DNA from: Mucilaginibacter oryzae | GTDB taxonomy: Bacteria > Bacteroidota > Bacteroidia > Sphingobacteriales > Sphingobacteriaceae | DNA: 64,000 bases | Direction of reading: 5' to 3' | Assembly (NCBI RefSeq): GCF_003148845.1 | Contig: NZ_QGHA01000002.1 | Location: forward strand, 666,974 to 730,973 | Shown here: one piece after another, positions 45,626 through 54,649 of the stretch | Numbering within the stretch: the first letter of the stretch is position 1 | How the letters are laid out: each line of letters starts with the position of its first letter | Made by a program: the position numbers and the translations under genes | Notes under the pieces: model-generated | Database searches by the model: none | What the model was told of the DNA's origin: nothing | The model's input: the letters and a program-made list of their open reading frames with translations, nothing else

Positions 45626-46198
45626 ATGGAAAATGTAATTGATAAAAGAACGATAATCCCTTCAAGATATTGGGTGTTGATGCTGCTTTCGGGGATATTA
45701 CTCTCGGTGTTAGGTGTATGGATCATTTTATCCCCGCTGCAATCCTACCTTTCGCTCAGCCTCACGTTTGCTATTGGCATGATAGCAACAGGATTTTTCG
45801 AAACTGCTGTATCTGTAATGAGTACCAGGCATATTGAGCGCTGGGGATGGCTCCTGGCAAGCGGGCTTATTGATATCGCTATCGGGAGTTACCTGTTTAG
45901 TTATCCTGCCATAACCATGATGCTGCTACCCGTAATTGTAGGTTTCTGGCTGCTGGTTAGGGGGATAATGGGAATTGGAAGCGCCATCGATATGCGCGCT
46001 TACGGCATTTCAAACTGGGGTTGGATCCTGTTTAACAGCCTCGTTGTCGTTTTCTTCTCGGTAGGCATATTGGCTTATCCCGCCTTTGGCATCGCAAATC
46101 TGATTATCTGGACCGGACTTGCTTTTTTTGGTGCCGGAATATTCAGGGTAGTGATTTCAATTAAGATCAAAGAACTAAGCCATCGCATAGGCGGATAA
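45626..46198 (+). CDS. HdeD family acid-resistance-type membrane protein (DUF308)
   Basis: The 190-aa protein has about six membrane helices in three pairs, the DUF308/HdeD layout: VLMLLSGILLSVLGVWIIL, FFETAVSVMSTRHIERWGWLLASGL, LLPVIVGFWLLVRGIMGIG. E. coli HdeD acts in acid resistance at high cell density; the role here is not established. It sits between hsp20 and ackA within the stress island, without a recognisable FNR site of its own. Confidence 0.88.
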   Translation: MENVIDKRTIIPSRYWVLMLLSGILLSVLGVWIILSPLQSYLSLSLTFAIGMIATGFFETAVSVMSTRHIERWGWLLASGLIDIAIGSYLFSYPAITMMLLPVIVGFWLLVRGIMGIGSAIDMRAYGISNWGWILFNSLVVVFFSVGILAYPAFGIANLIIWTGLAFFGAGIFRVVISIKIKELSHRIGG

Positions 46199-46291
46199 AA
46201 AGTAAAATAACCGGGATGAGAAACAAATAGAGGTTCTGCTGCTTTAACTATCAGGCTTTCAAAGTTTTTATTTCTTTTAAAAATCTGAAAA

Positions 46292-47470
46292 ATGAATACA
46301 GCTACGGCTAAATTACTTGCAATTAACGCGGGTTCGTCAAGTATAAAATTCTCTTTGTTTAGCCTGGCTGCTAAAATTCAAAAGATAGGCGAGGGGCGGA
46401 TAAGCCGGATCGGTTTGCCCGGAATGTTGTTTGAATTTACGGAGAACAGGCTTTCACAAACTGAACCGCTCCCGGATGAAGTTACTGATTATGCATCGGC
46501 GATAAACTTTGTGGTTGATTGGCTGGGGAACCACCCGTTATTTTCTCAGTTTACGGTGATAGCGCACAGGATGGTACATGGTATGCCGAATTGCGCGCCA
46601 GCTATTGTTAACAATAGTTTGTTATCCAGGTTAAAAAAGGAAGCGGGGGATGATCCAGAACATCTTCCAAATGAAATTAAGCTCATCGAAGCTTTTGCAT
46701 CCCGCTACAGGCAGGTAAACCAATATGTTTGCTTCGATTCCTACTTCCACCAGGATATGCCAACGGTAGCGAGCCTGCTGCCTTTACCAAGGCGTTTTAC
46801 GCAATCCGGCATCAGGCGTTACGGTTTCCACGGCCTCTCTTACCAATATATTATGCAAAGGTTAACATCCTTTGGTAAGGCCGACGGCAAAATTATCATA
46901 GCGCACCTGGGGAATGGTTCGAGCCTGGCGGCTGTAAAAGATGGTAAAAGCGTGGATACCACTATGGGTTTTACACCGGCATCCGGATTGCCGATGAGCA
47001 CCAGGTCGGGAGATATTGATCCGGGAGTAGCCTGGCATATTTTGAAGCATGAGGGATTTAATGCCGATGAGTTGATCCGGATGCTAAACCACGAATCCGG
47101 GCTTTTGGGTATTTCAGGAAGCAGCGGAGATATGCACGATTTACTTTCAAAATATGCAACCGACCGATTCGCGGCGGAAGCTGTAGATCTTTTTTGTTAT
47201 TATGTTAAAAAGAGCATAGGTGCGTTTACCGCAGCCATGGGCGGCATTGATGTGCTGGTATTTACCGGTGGGATAGGGGAAAACGCCCCCGAAATCCGGA
47301 AACAAATATGTACTGGGCTTGAATTTCTGGGCATCAAGCTGGATGATGAATCAAACCAGCAAAACAAAAATAAGATATCTGTTACCGGCGGAAGAGTTAA
47401 AACATACGTGTTGCCTACGGATGAAGAGCTGGTGATGGCCGAGATTGTTAAAGAACTGATTAACGTTTAA
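46292..47470 (+). CDS. ackA: Acetate kinase
   Basis: The 392-aa enzyme converts acetyl phosphate and ADP to acetate and ATP. N-terminal motif LLAINAGSSSIKFSLF, catalytic region RRYGFHGLSYQYIMQ, phosphate loop IAHLGNGSSLAAVKDGKS, TMGFTPASGLPMSTRSGDIDPG and VFTGGIGENAPEIRK are all present. The length is typical. It lies 13 nt upstream of the phosphoketolase, so acetyl phosphate made by that enzyme is directly converted to ATP. No pta gene is adjacent. Confidence 0.96.
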   Translation: MNTATAKLLAINAGSSSIKFSLFSLAAKIQKIGEGRISRIGLPGMLFEFTENRLSQTEPLPDEVTDYASAINFVVDWLGNHPLFSQFTVIAHRMVHGMPNCAPAIVNNSLLSRLKKEAGDDPEHLPNEIKLIEAFASRYRQVNQYVCFDSYFHQDMPTVASLLPLPRRFTQSGIRRYGFHGLSYQYIMQRLTSFGKADGKIIIAHLGNGSSLAAVKDGKSVDTTMGFTPASGLPMSTRSGDIDPGVAWHILKHEGFNADELIRMLNHESGLLGISGSSGDMHDLLSKYATDRFAAEAVDLFCYYVKKSIGAFTAAMGGIDVLVFTGGIGENAPEIRKQICTGLEFLGIKLDDESNQQNKNKISVTGGRVKTYVLPTDEELVMAEIVKELINV

Positions 47471-47483
47471 AGCTGAAAAATAA

Positions 47484-49868
47484 ATGAAAATGATAGCTGA
47501 TATTACCCAAAACGAACGCGCGCCGCTAACAGAAGATTGTTTGAGGAAACTGGACGCTTACTGGCGTGCGGCTAATTATTTATCAGTCGGCCAGTTGTAC
47601 CTGTGCGATAACCCGCTTTTGGATGAGCCTTTAAAAATAGAACATATCAAAAAAATGCAATTGGGGCATTGGGGTACCACGCCGGGGCAAAACTTTATAT
47701 ATACCCACCTTAACAGGCTGATCAACCGTTATGATCTCCATATGCTTTATGTTTCGGGCCCCGGACATGGCGGACCGGCAGTTGTTGCCGGTACCTATCT
47801 TGAAGGCACTTACAGCGAAATATATCCTGAAGTTACGCAGGACAAAGCAGGGATGAAAAAGCTATTCAAACAGTTTTCGTTTCCGGGCGGTATTTCCAGT
47901 CACGCGTCGCCGCAAACACCGGGATCGATGCACGAAGGCGGGGAACTGGGATATTCGCTAAGCCACGCATTCGGTGCCGCGCTCGACAACCCCGACCTGA
48001 TAGTTGCCTGCGTAGTTGGCGATGGAGAGGCCGAGACCGGGCCGCTTGCAACTGCATGGCACTCCAATAAGTTTTTAAATCCGCTTACTGATGGCGCCGT
48101 ATTACCGATATTGCACCTCAACGGGTATAAAATATCTAACCCTACCTTGCTGGCCCGTTTACCACATGATGAACTTGAACAGTTATTTCAGGGTTACGGG
48201 TATAGCCCGATATTTGTTGAAGGATCAGAGCCCGAACTGATGCACCAGCCTATGGCGGCGGCTTTAGAGCAATCGATCCACTACCTTAAACAAATTAAAT
48301 ACAACGCTAAGGAGCATCCCGGCATCGAAAGGCCGAGATGGCCGATGATCATCCTCCGGTCGCCGAAGGGATGGACCGGCCCTAAGGTTGTTGATGGCAA
48401 AAAGATAGAAGGTACATTCCGCTCGCACCAAATCCCGCTTACGGTTTCATCAACCTCTGGTAATCATTTGCAAATGCTTGAAAGCTGGATGAAAAGCTAC
48501 AGGCCGGAAGAGTTGTTTGATGCAAATGGTACTTTGAATAGGGACATCGCGGAAATTGCCCCGAAAGGTGACAGGCGGATGGGCGCGAATCCGAACGCTA
48601 ACGGGGGATTATTGCTGAAAGATTTGCGCCTTCCGGATTTCAGGCAATACGCGGTTAGCGTAACGGCTCCGGGCATTGCAGGAGAGGGTGACGTACATGT
48701 TTCCGGTCGTTTTCTGCGTGACGTCATCACGCTCAACCCTAAAAATTTTCGCGTTTTCGGACCGGATGAAACGGTTTCAAATAAACTGGAAGCTGTGTTT
48801 GAAGTTACCAGCCGCCAATGGAATGCCCGCGTTGAAGCAAACGACGAGTACCTTGCAGCAGCCGGAAGGGTAATGGAAATGCTAAGCGAGCATCAATGCG
48901 AAGGTTGGCTGGAGGGTTACCTGCTTACCGGCAGGCATGGGGTATTTAATTGTTATGAAGCATTTATCCACATCGTTGATTCGATGTTTAACCAACACGC
49001 CAAATGGCTGAAACTTACCCGCGAAATACCCTGGCGAAGAAAGATAGCTTCATTAAATATTTTACTTACATCTACCGTCTGGCGGCAGGATCACAATGGT
49101 TTCACGCACCAGGACCCCGGCTTTATAGACCATGTGATCAACAAGAAATCGGAGATTGTGCGGGTTTATTTACCGCCCGACTCAAATTGCCTTTTATCCG
49201 TTATGGATCATTGCCTCCGCAGCAGTCATTACGTAAACGTTATGATCGCCGGGAAACATCCCTCACCACAATGGCTGAATATGAACGACGCCGTTAATCA
49301 TTGCACAAGAGGGATAGGGATCTGGGATTGGGCGAGTAACGACAAGGATTGCGAACCGGATGTTGTGATGGCCTGCTGCGGGGATGTGCCAACCCTCGAA
49401 ACTCTTGCCGCGGTATCTATTTTAAGGGAAAACTTGCCTGATTTAAAAATAAGGGTGATTAACGTGGTTGACCTTTTGAAACTCGAAAGAAAATCTGAAC
49501 ACCCTCACGGTTTAACCGATCATGATTTTGATGCCCTGTTTACTACCAATAAGCCTGTAATATTTGCTTTCCATGGTTACCCTTGGCTCATTCACAGACT
49601 TACCTACAACCGCGCCAATAATAGCAATATCCATGTAAGGGGATATAAGGAGGAGGGAACTATAACCACTTCTTTTGATATGACTGTGTTAAATGAAATG
49701 GACAGGTTTCACCTGGCGATTGACGTTATTGACCGGGTGCATATCCCCGGCAGTAAAGGCGTTTATTTAAAACAAAAACTAATGGACAAGCTAATTGAAC
49801 ATAAACAATTTATCTACACGCACGGCGAGGATATGCCTGAGATCAGGGACTGGCAATGGGAAGGGTAA
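47484..49868 (+). CDS. Phosphoketolase (Xfp-type)
   Basis: The 794-aa TPP enzyme splits xylulose-5-phosphate or fructose-6-phosphate into acetyl phosphate and an aldose phosphate. The N-terminus has [20 protein letters not shown] and [14 protein letters not shown], the substrate pocket [20 protein letters not shown], the TPP motif [31 protein letters not shown], and the C-terminal ROY-like part [19 protein letters not shown]. The order matches Xfp/Xpk. With ackA it makes a phosphoketolase shunt giving ATP without glycolytic redox load. Confidence 0.96.
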   Translation: MKMIADITQNERAPLTEDCLRKLDAYWRAANYLSVGQLYLCDNPLLDEPLKIEHIKKMQLGHWGTTPGQNFIYTHLNRLINRYDLHMLYVSGPGHGGPAVVAGTYLEGTYSEIYPEVTQDKAGMKKLFKQFSFPGGISSHASPQTPGSMHEGGELGYSLSHAFGAALDNPDLIVACVVGDGEAETGPLATAWHSNKFLNPLTDGAVLPILHLNGYKISNPTLLARLPHDELEQLFQGYGYSPIFVEGSEPELMHQPMAAALEQSIHYLKQIKYNAKEHPGIERPRWPMIILRSPKGWTGPKVVDGKKIEGTFRSHQIPLTVSSTSGNHLQMLESWMKSYRPEELFDANGTLNRDIAEIAPKGDRRMGANPNANGGLLLKDLRLPDFRQYAVSVTAPGIAGEGDVHVSGRFLRDVITLNPKNFRVFGPDETVSNKLEAVFEVTSRQWNARVEANDEYLAAAGRVMEMLSEHQCEGWLEGYLLTGRHGVFNCYEAFIHIVDSMFNQHAKWLKLTREIPWRRKIASLNILLTSTVWRQDHNGFTHQDPGFIDHVINKKSEIVRVYLPPDSNCLLSVMDHCLRSSHYVNVMIAGKHPSPQWLNMNDAVNHCTRGIGIWDWASNDKDCEPDVVMACCGDVPTLETLAAVSILRENLPDLKIRVINVVDLLKLERKSEHPHGLTDHDFDALFTTNKPVIFAFHGYPWLIHRLTYNRANNSNIHVRGYKEEGTITTSFDMTVLNEMDRFHLAIDVIDRVHIPGSKGVYLKQKLMDKLIEHKQFIYTHGEDMPEIRDWQWEG

Positions 49869-49961
49869 TTTGGATAGTCGGCTGGTAATATCCCTGAAAT
49901 ATTATTTATAGGTACCGAAACTAAGCGATTTTTTGATTTATCCGTTTGTAAGTCTGAAAAC

Positions 49962-49998
49962 AAAAAACGATGTAAATAATTCGTTTATATCGTTTTTT
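49962..49998 (+). terminator. Terminator of ackA-phosphoketolase operon
   Basis: AAAAAACGATgTAAA-taattcg-TTTAtATCGTTTTTT; A/T-rich but nearly perfect, 93 nt after the stop codon. Confidence 0.75.
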
Positions 49999-50096
49999 GC
50001 TAACTTAAATAATACCCGGGTATGCAGCAATAAATGATTAAGAGATATTAATAAAATCTTAATTTATGCATCATTCAATTTTCATTATAATTGAGC

Positions 50097-50681
50097 ATGA
50101 AAGCAATCTGCATTTTCTGTGGCGCCAACTATAATGGCGACCTGGTATTAAAACAATCTATTGATCAATTGGCCGAAGTGATGGTTAGCCGTAACCTAAG
50201 CCTGGTTTACGGAGGCGGAAAAGTTGGTGTTATGGGCTTAATTGCAGATGCCGTTTTAAACCGTGGCGGAAAAGCCATTGGCGTTATCCCACAGTTTTTA
50301 ATGGATAAGGAAGTTGGCCATACCGGTTTAACCGAGTTGCACATTGTTGAAAGCATGCACCAGCGCAAGCAAATGATGAATGATCTGAGCGATGGGGTGA
50401 TAACATTACCGGGCGGTTTAGGCACCCTCGAAGAATTTTTTGAGGTACTTACCTGGTTACAGCTTGGGCTGCACAACCACCCCATTGGTTTGCTAAACGT
50501 TAACGGCTTTTACGATTTGCTGTTGCAGCAACTGGATTTAATGGTTGAGCAGCGCTTTATGAAAAAAGTGAACCGCGATTTGATTATTACTTCGGCCGAT
50601 GCCATTGAACTGGTAAACCTGATGGATAATTTAAAGCCTGAGCCTGAAGAAGTTTGGTTTAAAGACAAAAATATTACATAG
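50097..50681 (+). CDS. LOG family protein (TIGR00730 type)
   Basis: The 194-aa Rossmann-like protein starts MKAICIFCGANYNGD (ATG 50097; TTG 50091 rejected), has LVYGGGKVGVMGLIADAVL and the motif LPGGLGTLEEFFEVLTW. LOG enzymes release cytokinin bases from their ribotides or hydrolyse nucleotide 5'-monophosphates. Length and motif are complete. It is monocistronic. Confidence 0.93.
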   Translation: MKAICIFCGANYNGDLVLKQSIDQLAEVMVSRNLSLVYGGGKVGVMGLIADAVLNRGGKAIGVIPQFLMDKEVGHTGLTELHIVESMHQRKQMMNDLSDGVITLPGGLGTLEEFFEVLTWLQLGLHNHPIGLLNVNGFYDLLLQQLDLMVEQRFMKKVNRDLIITSADAIELVNLMDNLKPEPEEVWFKDKNIT

Positions 50682-50890
50682 CATGAAAACGCGCCTTTAG
50701 TATTTAGGCTTTTTGGCGTTAAAAATATTGAGATCCGTTATATAAAACGTATTAAGACCACCTCTGATGCTAATCTCCCTGAAGTGATACACCTCCTGAT
50801 CCGGTAGCTGTTGCTTAAAACAAAACAGCCCGCATTTTCATTTTTCTGATAAGAAATTTTCTAAATTACCTGAGTTATCTGAAACCAGTT

Positions 50891-52519
50891 ATGAATATCG
50901 AATTCAACAAAAATGAAGATATTAATAAGCAGCTTGTTTTTGAACTGAACACCCGGCTTAATAAAATATATCAGGGCGGCGGCGAAAAAGCCGCGGCCAA
51001 ACAAAAGGAAAAAGGCAAAATGCTGGCTCGTGAACGGGTTGCGTATTTAATTGATAAAGATAAACCCTGGCTTGAGGTAGGCGCTTTTGCAGCCGAAGGC
51101 ATGTACGCTGAGCATGGCGGCTGCGCTTCGGGAGGCGTTGTTTGCGGGATAGGTTATGTATCCGGCAGGCAATGTGTAATTGTTGCCAATGATGCTACGG
51201 TAAAGGCGGGGGCCTGGTTTCCGATAACCGCCAAAAAAAATCTGCGGGCGCAGGAGATAGCTATCGAAAATCGTTTGCCTGTTATTTATCTTGTGGATTC
51301 GGCGGGTGTTTATTTGCCTTTACAGGATGAGATTTTTCCGGACAAGGAGCATTTTGGTCGCATATTCCGCAATAACGCCATTATGAGCAGCATTGGTATC
51401 ATTCAGATTGCCGCCATCATGGGTTCATGCGTGGCCGGTGGGGCCTATCTGCCAATAATGAGCGACGAAGCTATGATTGTGGAGGGTACCGGTTCGGTGT
51501 TTCTGGCTGGATCGTACCTGGTAAAATCTGCTATAGGCGAGGATGTGGATAATGAAACGTTGGGTGGCGCTACCACGCACTGCGAAATTTCAGGCGTTAC
51601 AGACTATAAACAGCCTAATGACCAGGCTGCCCTCGATTCGATCCGCAACATTATGAGCATGACCGGCGATTATACCAAAGCCGGTTTCGATAGGATAACA
51701 TCCATTGCTCCGAAACTCGATGAAAAAGAGATTTACGGTATACTGCCCGATAACCGCGAAAAGGCTTACGATATGATGGAGATCATTTCGCGCCTGCTGG
51801 ATAACTCGGAATTTGAACCTTATAAAGACGGTTACGGGCAATCTATCATTTGCGGCCTCGGCCGTATAGATGGCTGGGCAGTAGGCATTGTAGCCAATCA
51901 ACGTAAAGTGATCAAATCAAAAAAAGGTGAGATGCAGTTTGGCGGGGTAATCTACTCCGATTCGGCCGATAAGGCCACTCGTTTTATTATGAACTGTAAC
52001 CAGAAAAAAATTCCGCTGGTGTTTTTGCAGGATGTTACCGGTTTTATGGTTGGTAGCCGGTCTGAGCAAGGGGGGATTATTAAAGATGGCGCTAAAATGG
52101 TGAACGCGGTGGCTAACTCGGTGGTGCCTAAGTTTACCATTGTGGTTGGTAACAGTTACGGCGCCGGTAACTATGCCATGTGCGGCAAGGCATATGATCC
52201 ACGATTGATCTATGCCTGGCCATCAGCAAAAATAGCAGTGATGGGCGGGGGGCAGGCCGCCAAAACTTTATTGCAGATTCAATCGGCAGGATTAAAGGCC
52301 AGGGGCGAGGATGTTGATAAAGCCAAAGAAGAAGAGTTATTGAAACAGATCACCGAAAAATATAATTCTCAAACAACTCCCTATTATGCCGCGGCGAGGC
52401 TTTGGGTGGATGGAATTATCGACCCTTTAGAAACCCGTAAAGTAATTTCGATGGGGATTGAGGCCGCCAACCATGCGCCGATTGAAAAGGCGTTTAATGT
52501 TGGGTTGATACAGACTTAG
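50891..52519 (+). CDS. Acyl-CoA carboxylase beta subunit (methylcrotonyl-CoA/propionyl-CoA type)
   Basis: The 542-aa carboxyltransferase subunit has the two crotonase folds: ASGGVVCGIGYVSGRQCVIVANDATV and AGGAYLPIMSDEAMIVEGTGSVFLAGS in the N-half, TGFMVGSRSEQGGIIKDGAKM and VGNSYGAGNYAMCGKAYDPRLI in the C-half. YLVDSAGVYLPLQDEIFPDKEHFG resembles methylcrotonyl-CoA carboxylase. No alpha subunit lies adjacent in the window, so the substrate is inferred. Confidence 0.92.
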   Translation: MNIEFNKNEDINKQLVFELNTRLNKIYQGGGEKAAAKQKEKGKMLARERVAYLIDKDKPWLEVGAFAAEGMYAEHGGCASGGVVCGIGYVSGRQCVIVANDATVKAGAWFPITAKKNLRAQEIAIENRLPVIYLVDSAGVYLPLQDEIFPDKEHFGRIFRNNAIMSSIGIIQIAAIMGSCVAGGAYLPIMSDEAMIVEGTGSVFLAGSYLVKSAIGEDVDNETLGGATTHCEISGVTDYKQPNDQAALDSIRNIMSMTGDYTKAGFDRITSIAPKLDEKEIYGILPDNREKAYDMMEIISRLLDNSEFEPYKDGYGQSIICGLGRIDGWAVGIVANQRKVIKSKKGEMQFGGVIYSDSADKATRFIMNCNQKKIPLVFLQDVTGFMVGSRSEQGGIIKDGAKMVNAVANSVVPKFTIVVGNSYGAGNYAMCGKAYDPRLIYAWPSAKIAVMGGGQAAKTLLQIQSAGLKARGEDVDKAKEEELLKQITEKYNSQTTPYYAAARLWVDGIIDPLETRKVISMGIEAANHAPIEKAFNVGLIQT

Positions 52520-52632
52520 TGATTAGCGGTTGGAGTTCAGAGATTAGAGGAGATTGTCCTGTCCTGAAATAGATTTATAGAAAATGTTAACAAAAGAGGA
52601 AGGAAAGATGACAAAATGTAAAGTATCCTATC

Positions 52633-52874
52633 TCAGTGAACATCGTACACCTCGTGTTTTAAAGTTTTGAGGTAAGCATTGATACTTTTTTATCCTCATT
52701 GTTATGGGTTAACTTCTGGCCGTTTATATTCCATTTGTCGGGATTGACATAGCGTTTAGAGGAGATTTCGATGTGCACACCATCAATGGTGATGCATAGG
52801 TAAACAGGGGCGAAGCATTCGGTATTTGTTTTTGATCTCTTTACGGAAAAGAGTAGGTTAAAAGATTTGTTCAT
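52633..52874 (-). pseudogene. Tyrosine recombinase N-terminal remnant, frameshifted
   Basis: From ATG 52874 the sequence reads MNKSFNLLFSVKRSKTN, APVYLCITIDGVHIEISS and KRYVNPDKWNINGQKL, the arm DNA-binding domain of Bacteroidota integrases. A stop in this frame follows, but one base added to the A6 tract restores the family sequence KSINAYLKTLKHEVYDVH up to TGA at 52633. Everything C-terminal is lost. It lies 245 nt beyond the 3' end of tRNA-Ser, a typical site of integrated elements. The stretch 52520-52632 carries TGTCCTGAAATAGATTTA and a purine-rich site before ATGACAAAATG, perhaps an insertion-sequence end; this is a weak guess. Confidence 0.7.
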
Positions 52875-53118
52875 CGGCGAAGCTTTAAAGGGAATAGAAT
52901 TAGTTATATATCCTCCTGCAATCAAGATGTTTAAATACTAAATAAACTCAATTACAGCAACTTATAAGCACTAAGGTGCGCCGTAGTTTTACGTTTAAAT
53001 CAGGTCACCTACAAGTCACCGGGACGAAGCGATTTATTGGTTCGTTTTGGTGTAGGTTAAAAGCCAAAAACTCCATAAATCATTTATTTACGGTGCTTAG
53101 GTTCAATTAAGTAATACT

Positions 53119-53208
53119 TGGCGGAGAGGGAGGGATTCAAACCCCCGGTACCTGTTACAGTACACCTGATTTCGAATCAGGCACATTCGATCACTCTGAC
53201 ACCTCTCC
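53119..53208 (-). tRNA. tRNA-Ser (CGA)
   Basis: On the minus strand GGAGAGG pairs with CCTCTCC, with discriminator G and an encoded CCA (53121-53119). The anticodon stem CCTGA/TCAGG encloses the loop TTCGAAA, giving anticodon CGA for UCG codons. A long variable arm with stem GTAC...GTAC and a T-arm GGGGG-TTTGAAT-CCCTC complete a class II tRNA. The 3' side adjoins decayed integrase sequence. Confidence 0.93.
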
Positions 53209-53224
53209 GTATATTTTATAAAAG

Positions 53225-53256
53225 AAAAAAATCCCGTGTTTTCAACAGGATTTTTT
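53225..53256 (-). terminator. Hairpin upstream of tRNA-Ser
   Basis: On the minus strand AAAAAATCC, a 13-nt loop and GGATTTTTT. It follows a partial tRNA-Ser 3' copy and precedes the intact tRNA, so it may be the terminator of a lost upstream tRNA. Confidence 0.6.
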
Positions 53257-53268
53257 GGCGGAGAGAGG
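53256..53268 (-). repeat. Copy of the tRNA-Ser 3' end
   Basis: TGGCGGAGAG at 53256-53265 is identical to 53119-53128, the CCA and acceptor-stem end of tRNA-Ser; beyond this the two diverge (AGAGGG against GGAGGG). It looks like the 3' remnant of a second tRNA or an attachment-site copy. The gene-free stretch 53269-53636 shows only the direct repeat at 53329; the rest is unassigned. Confidence 0.5.
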
Positions 53269-53328
53269 GTTTTGTAATACCCTTTAATTTCCGCTCTATA
53301 TTGATATTTTCAGGGTTTTGAATTCTGT

Positions 53329-53342
53329 ACTCACCGAATTAC
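53329..53342. repeat. 14-bp direct repeat, left copy (candidate att)
   Basis: ACTCACCGAATTAC occurs here and again at 56050-56063, bracketing the broken integrase, the ORF6N gene and the SnoaL fragment (2.7 kb). The sequence continues TCACTACC, so ACTCACC is partly repeated within the site. Confidence 0.5.
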
Positions 53343-53636
53343 TCACTACCTTTTATCCGCTTTGTAACAGCTGCAAATGCTACAATACAAATGTATAAAA
53401 AATTGCTCAATTGCAAGTTTTTAAATGCTTTAACAAAGGATATAATATATAATGGGCTTGGTAGTAAGGCTCATCGCTCGTTTTGAAAGTTAAATCATGG
53501 GCAATGGCGTATGAAATGAAATGATTTGTACGTTTGCGAAAATTGAATAAAATTATTGCCACGAAACTCCATATACCTCTTTTTAACCCTTCGTATTACG
53601 TCGTGATTACGGTAGCAAACGCGGCGGTCAATTCAT

Positions 53637-53876
53637 TTATTCCTGATTTTGATTTTTTATAATGGTGCCAAAATGTAATATAATATTACTTATGCGCCAT
53701 CCATTAGACGTTTTTATATATACGATATCCTGGCTCATGAATACTTGGGTTGTTTTATCTTCTTCCATTTTACTCACTATCCAAAATAACCTATTTTCTG
53801 TAGCGGTATCGCCATCGATCTTTATTACAGGGCTTGAATAACTGTGCATAGCAAAAAGTACAGACCTGGTTTCCGT
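53637..53876 (-). pseudogene. SnoaL/NTF2-like C-terminal fragment
   Basis: The open frame (79 codons, stop codon before it at 53877-53879) reads TETRSVLFAMHSYSSPVIK, then IDGDTATENRLFWIVSKMEE, and ends YIKTSNGWRISNIILHFGTI. GDTA and NGWRI are the marks of the C-terminal half of SnoaL-like domains. The N-terminal half is missing; an in-frame ATG at 53849 begins in mid-domain. It is a remnant inside the decayed mobile region. The gap 53877-54090 shows nothing recognisable. Confidence 0.6.
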
Positions 53877-54090
53877 TTAGCTAATTTAATTGTAACTAAT
53901 TAAAGATGCCTTTTTCAATCCGTACATATTGCATCAATCAGAATTAACGCTTGTCTTTGTTGTAAATCGTCAGTAATCAAGTTATTGCAAAGTTTTTGTG
54001 GATAATTGGGGAACTACCCTTTTGCAATTTATTAAATATCGAAATTCAGGATGTTATGAAAAAAAGTTATTGTCCCATCCACTAGCAATT

Positions 54091-54627
54091 TCATAAATTA
54101 TCAGGCTTATATCCAATCCTTTTACGTTGTTTTAGATCATCCTTTTTAACCAATAACTCATCGAGGTACTGAAATATTAGTTCGATGTTTTTGTCATGAT
54201 TGCTCAATTTGGTTTTGATATGTTCGATTTCAATCCGCAATTCAGCTTTGTCGTAAAGAAACTGCCTTGCACGGGTGAATACCCTAATAATTTGGATGTT
54301 TACTATTATCGCTCTTTCACTGTTCAATATGCTTGATAACATAGCCACACCTTGTTCTGTAAAGGCGTATGGGGTAGAAGGGCTGAACTTAATATTTCTT
54401 GGGAGGTTATCACAAATTGTGATAACCTCTGTCCATTCATTCTTAGTTAATTGGAACATAAAATCTTCGGGAAAGCGTATCAAGTTTCTTTTAACAGACT
54501 GTTTTAAGGCTCTCGTTTCAACCTCATATAGTGCGGCCAAGTCGAAATCCAGCATTACCTTTTGATTTCTGATTAAGTATATCTTATTCTGTATGTTACT
54601 GTCGGATATTAAAATTTGTTCGAGCAT
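54091..54627 (-). CDS. ORF6N domain protein
   Basis: The 178-aa product has the ORF6N domain: IYLIRNQKVMLDFDLAALYEVETRALKQSVKRN, FPEDFMFQLTKNEW and PYAFTEQGVAMLSSILNSERA, and a C-terminal coiled coil (IEHIKTKLSNHDKNIELIFQYLDEL). ORF6N is a DNA-binding domain of phage and mobile elements, often next to integrases. ATG 54627 was chosen; the upstream M at 54693 lies inside the integrase pseudogene. The reading frame is intact, so it may still be expressed. Confidence 0.9.
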   Translation of the reverse strand: MLEQILISDSNIQNKIYLIRNQKVMLDFDLAALYEVETRALKQSVKRNLIRFPEDFMFQLTKNEWTEVITICDNLPRNIKFSPSTPYAFTEQGVAMLSSILNSERAIIVNIQIIRVFTRARQFLYDKAELRIEIEHIKTKLSNHDKNIELIFQYLDELLVKKDDLKQRKRIGYKPDNL

Positions 54628-54649
54628 GACGGTCAGTTTTATTGGCTTG

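Noticed and set aside
47900..49297. Several antisense or alternate-frame ORFs inside the phosphoketolase gene
   Set aside because: High-GC codon third positions create open shadows; the phosphoketolase frame is complete and conserved.
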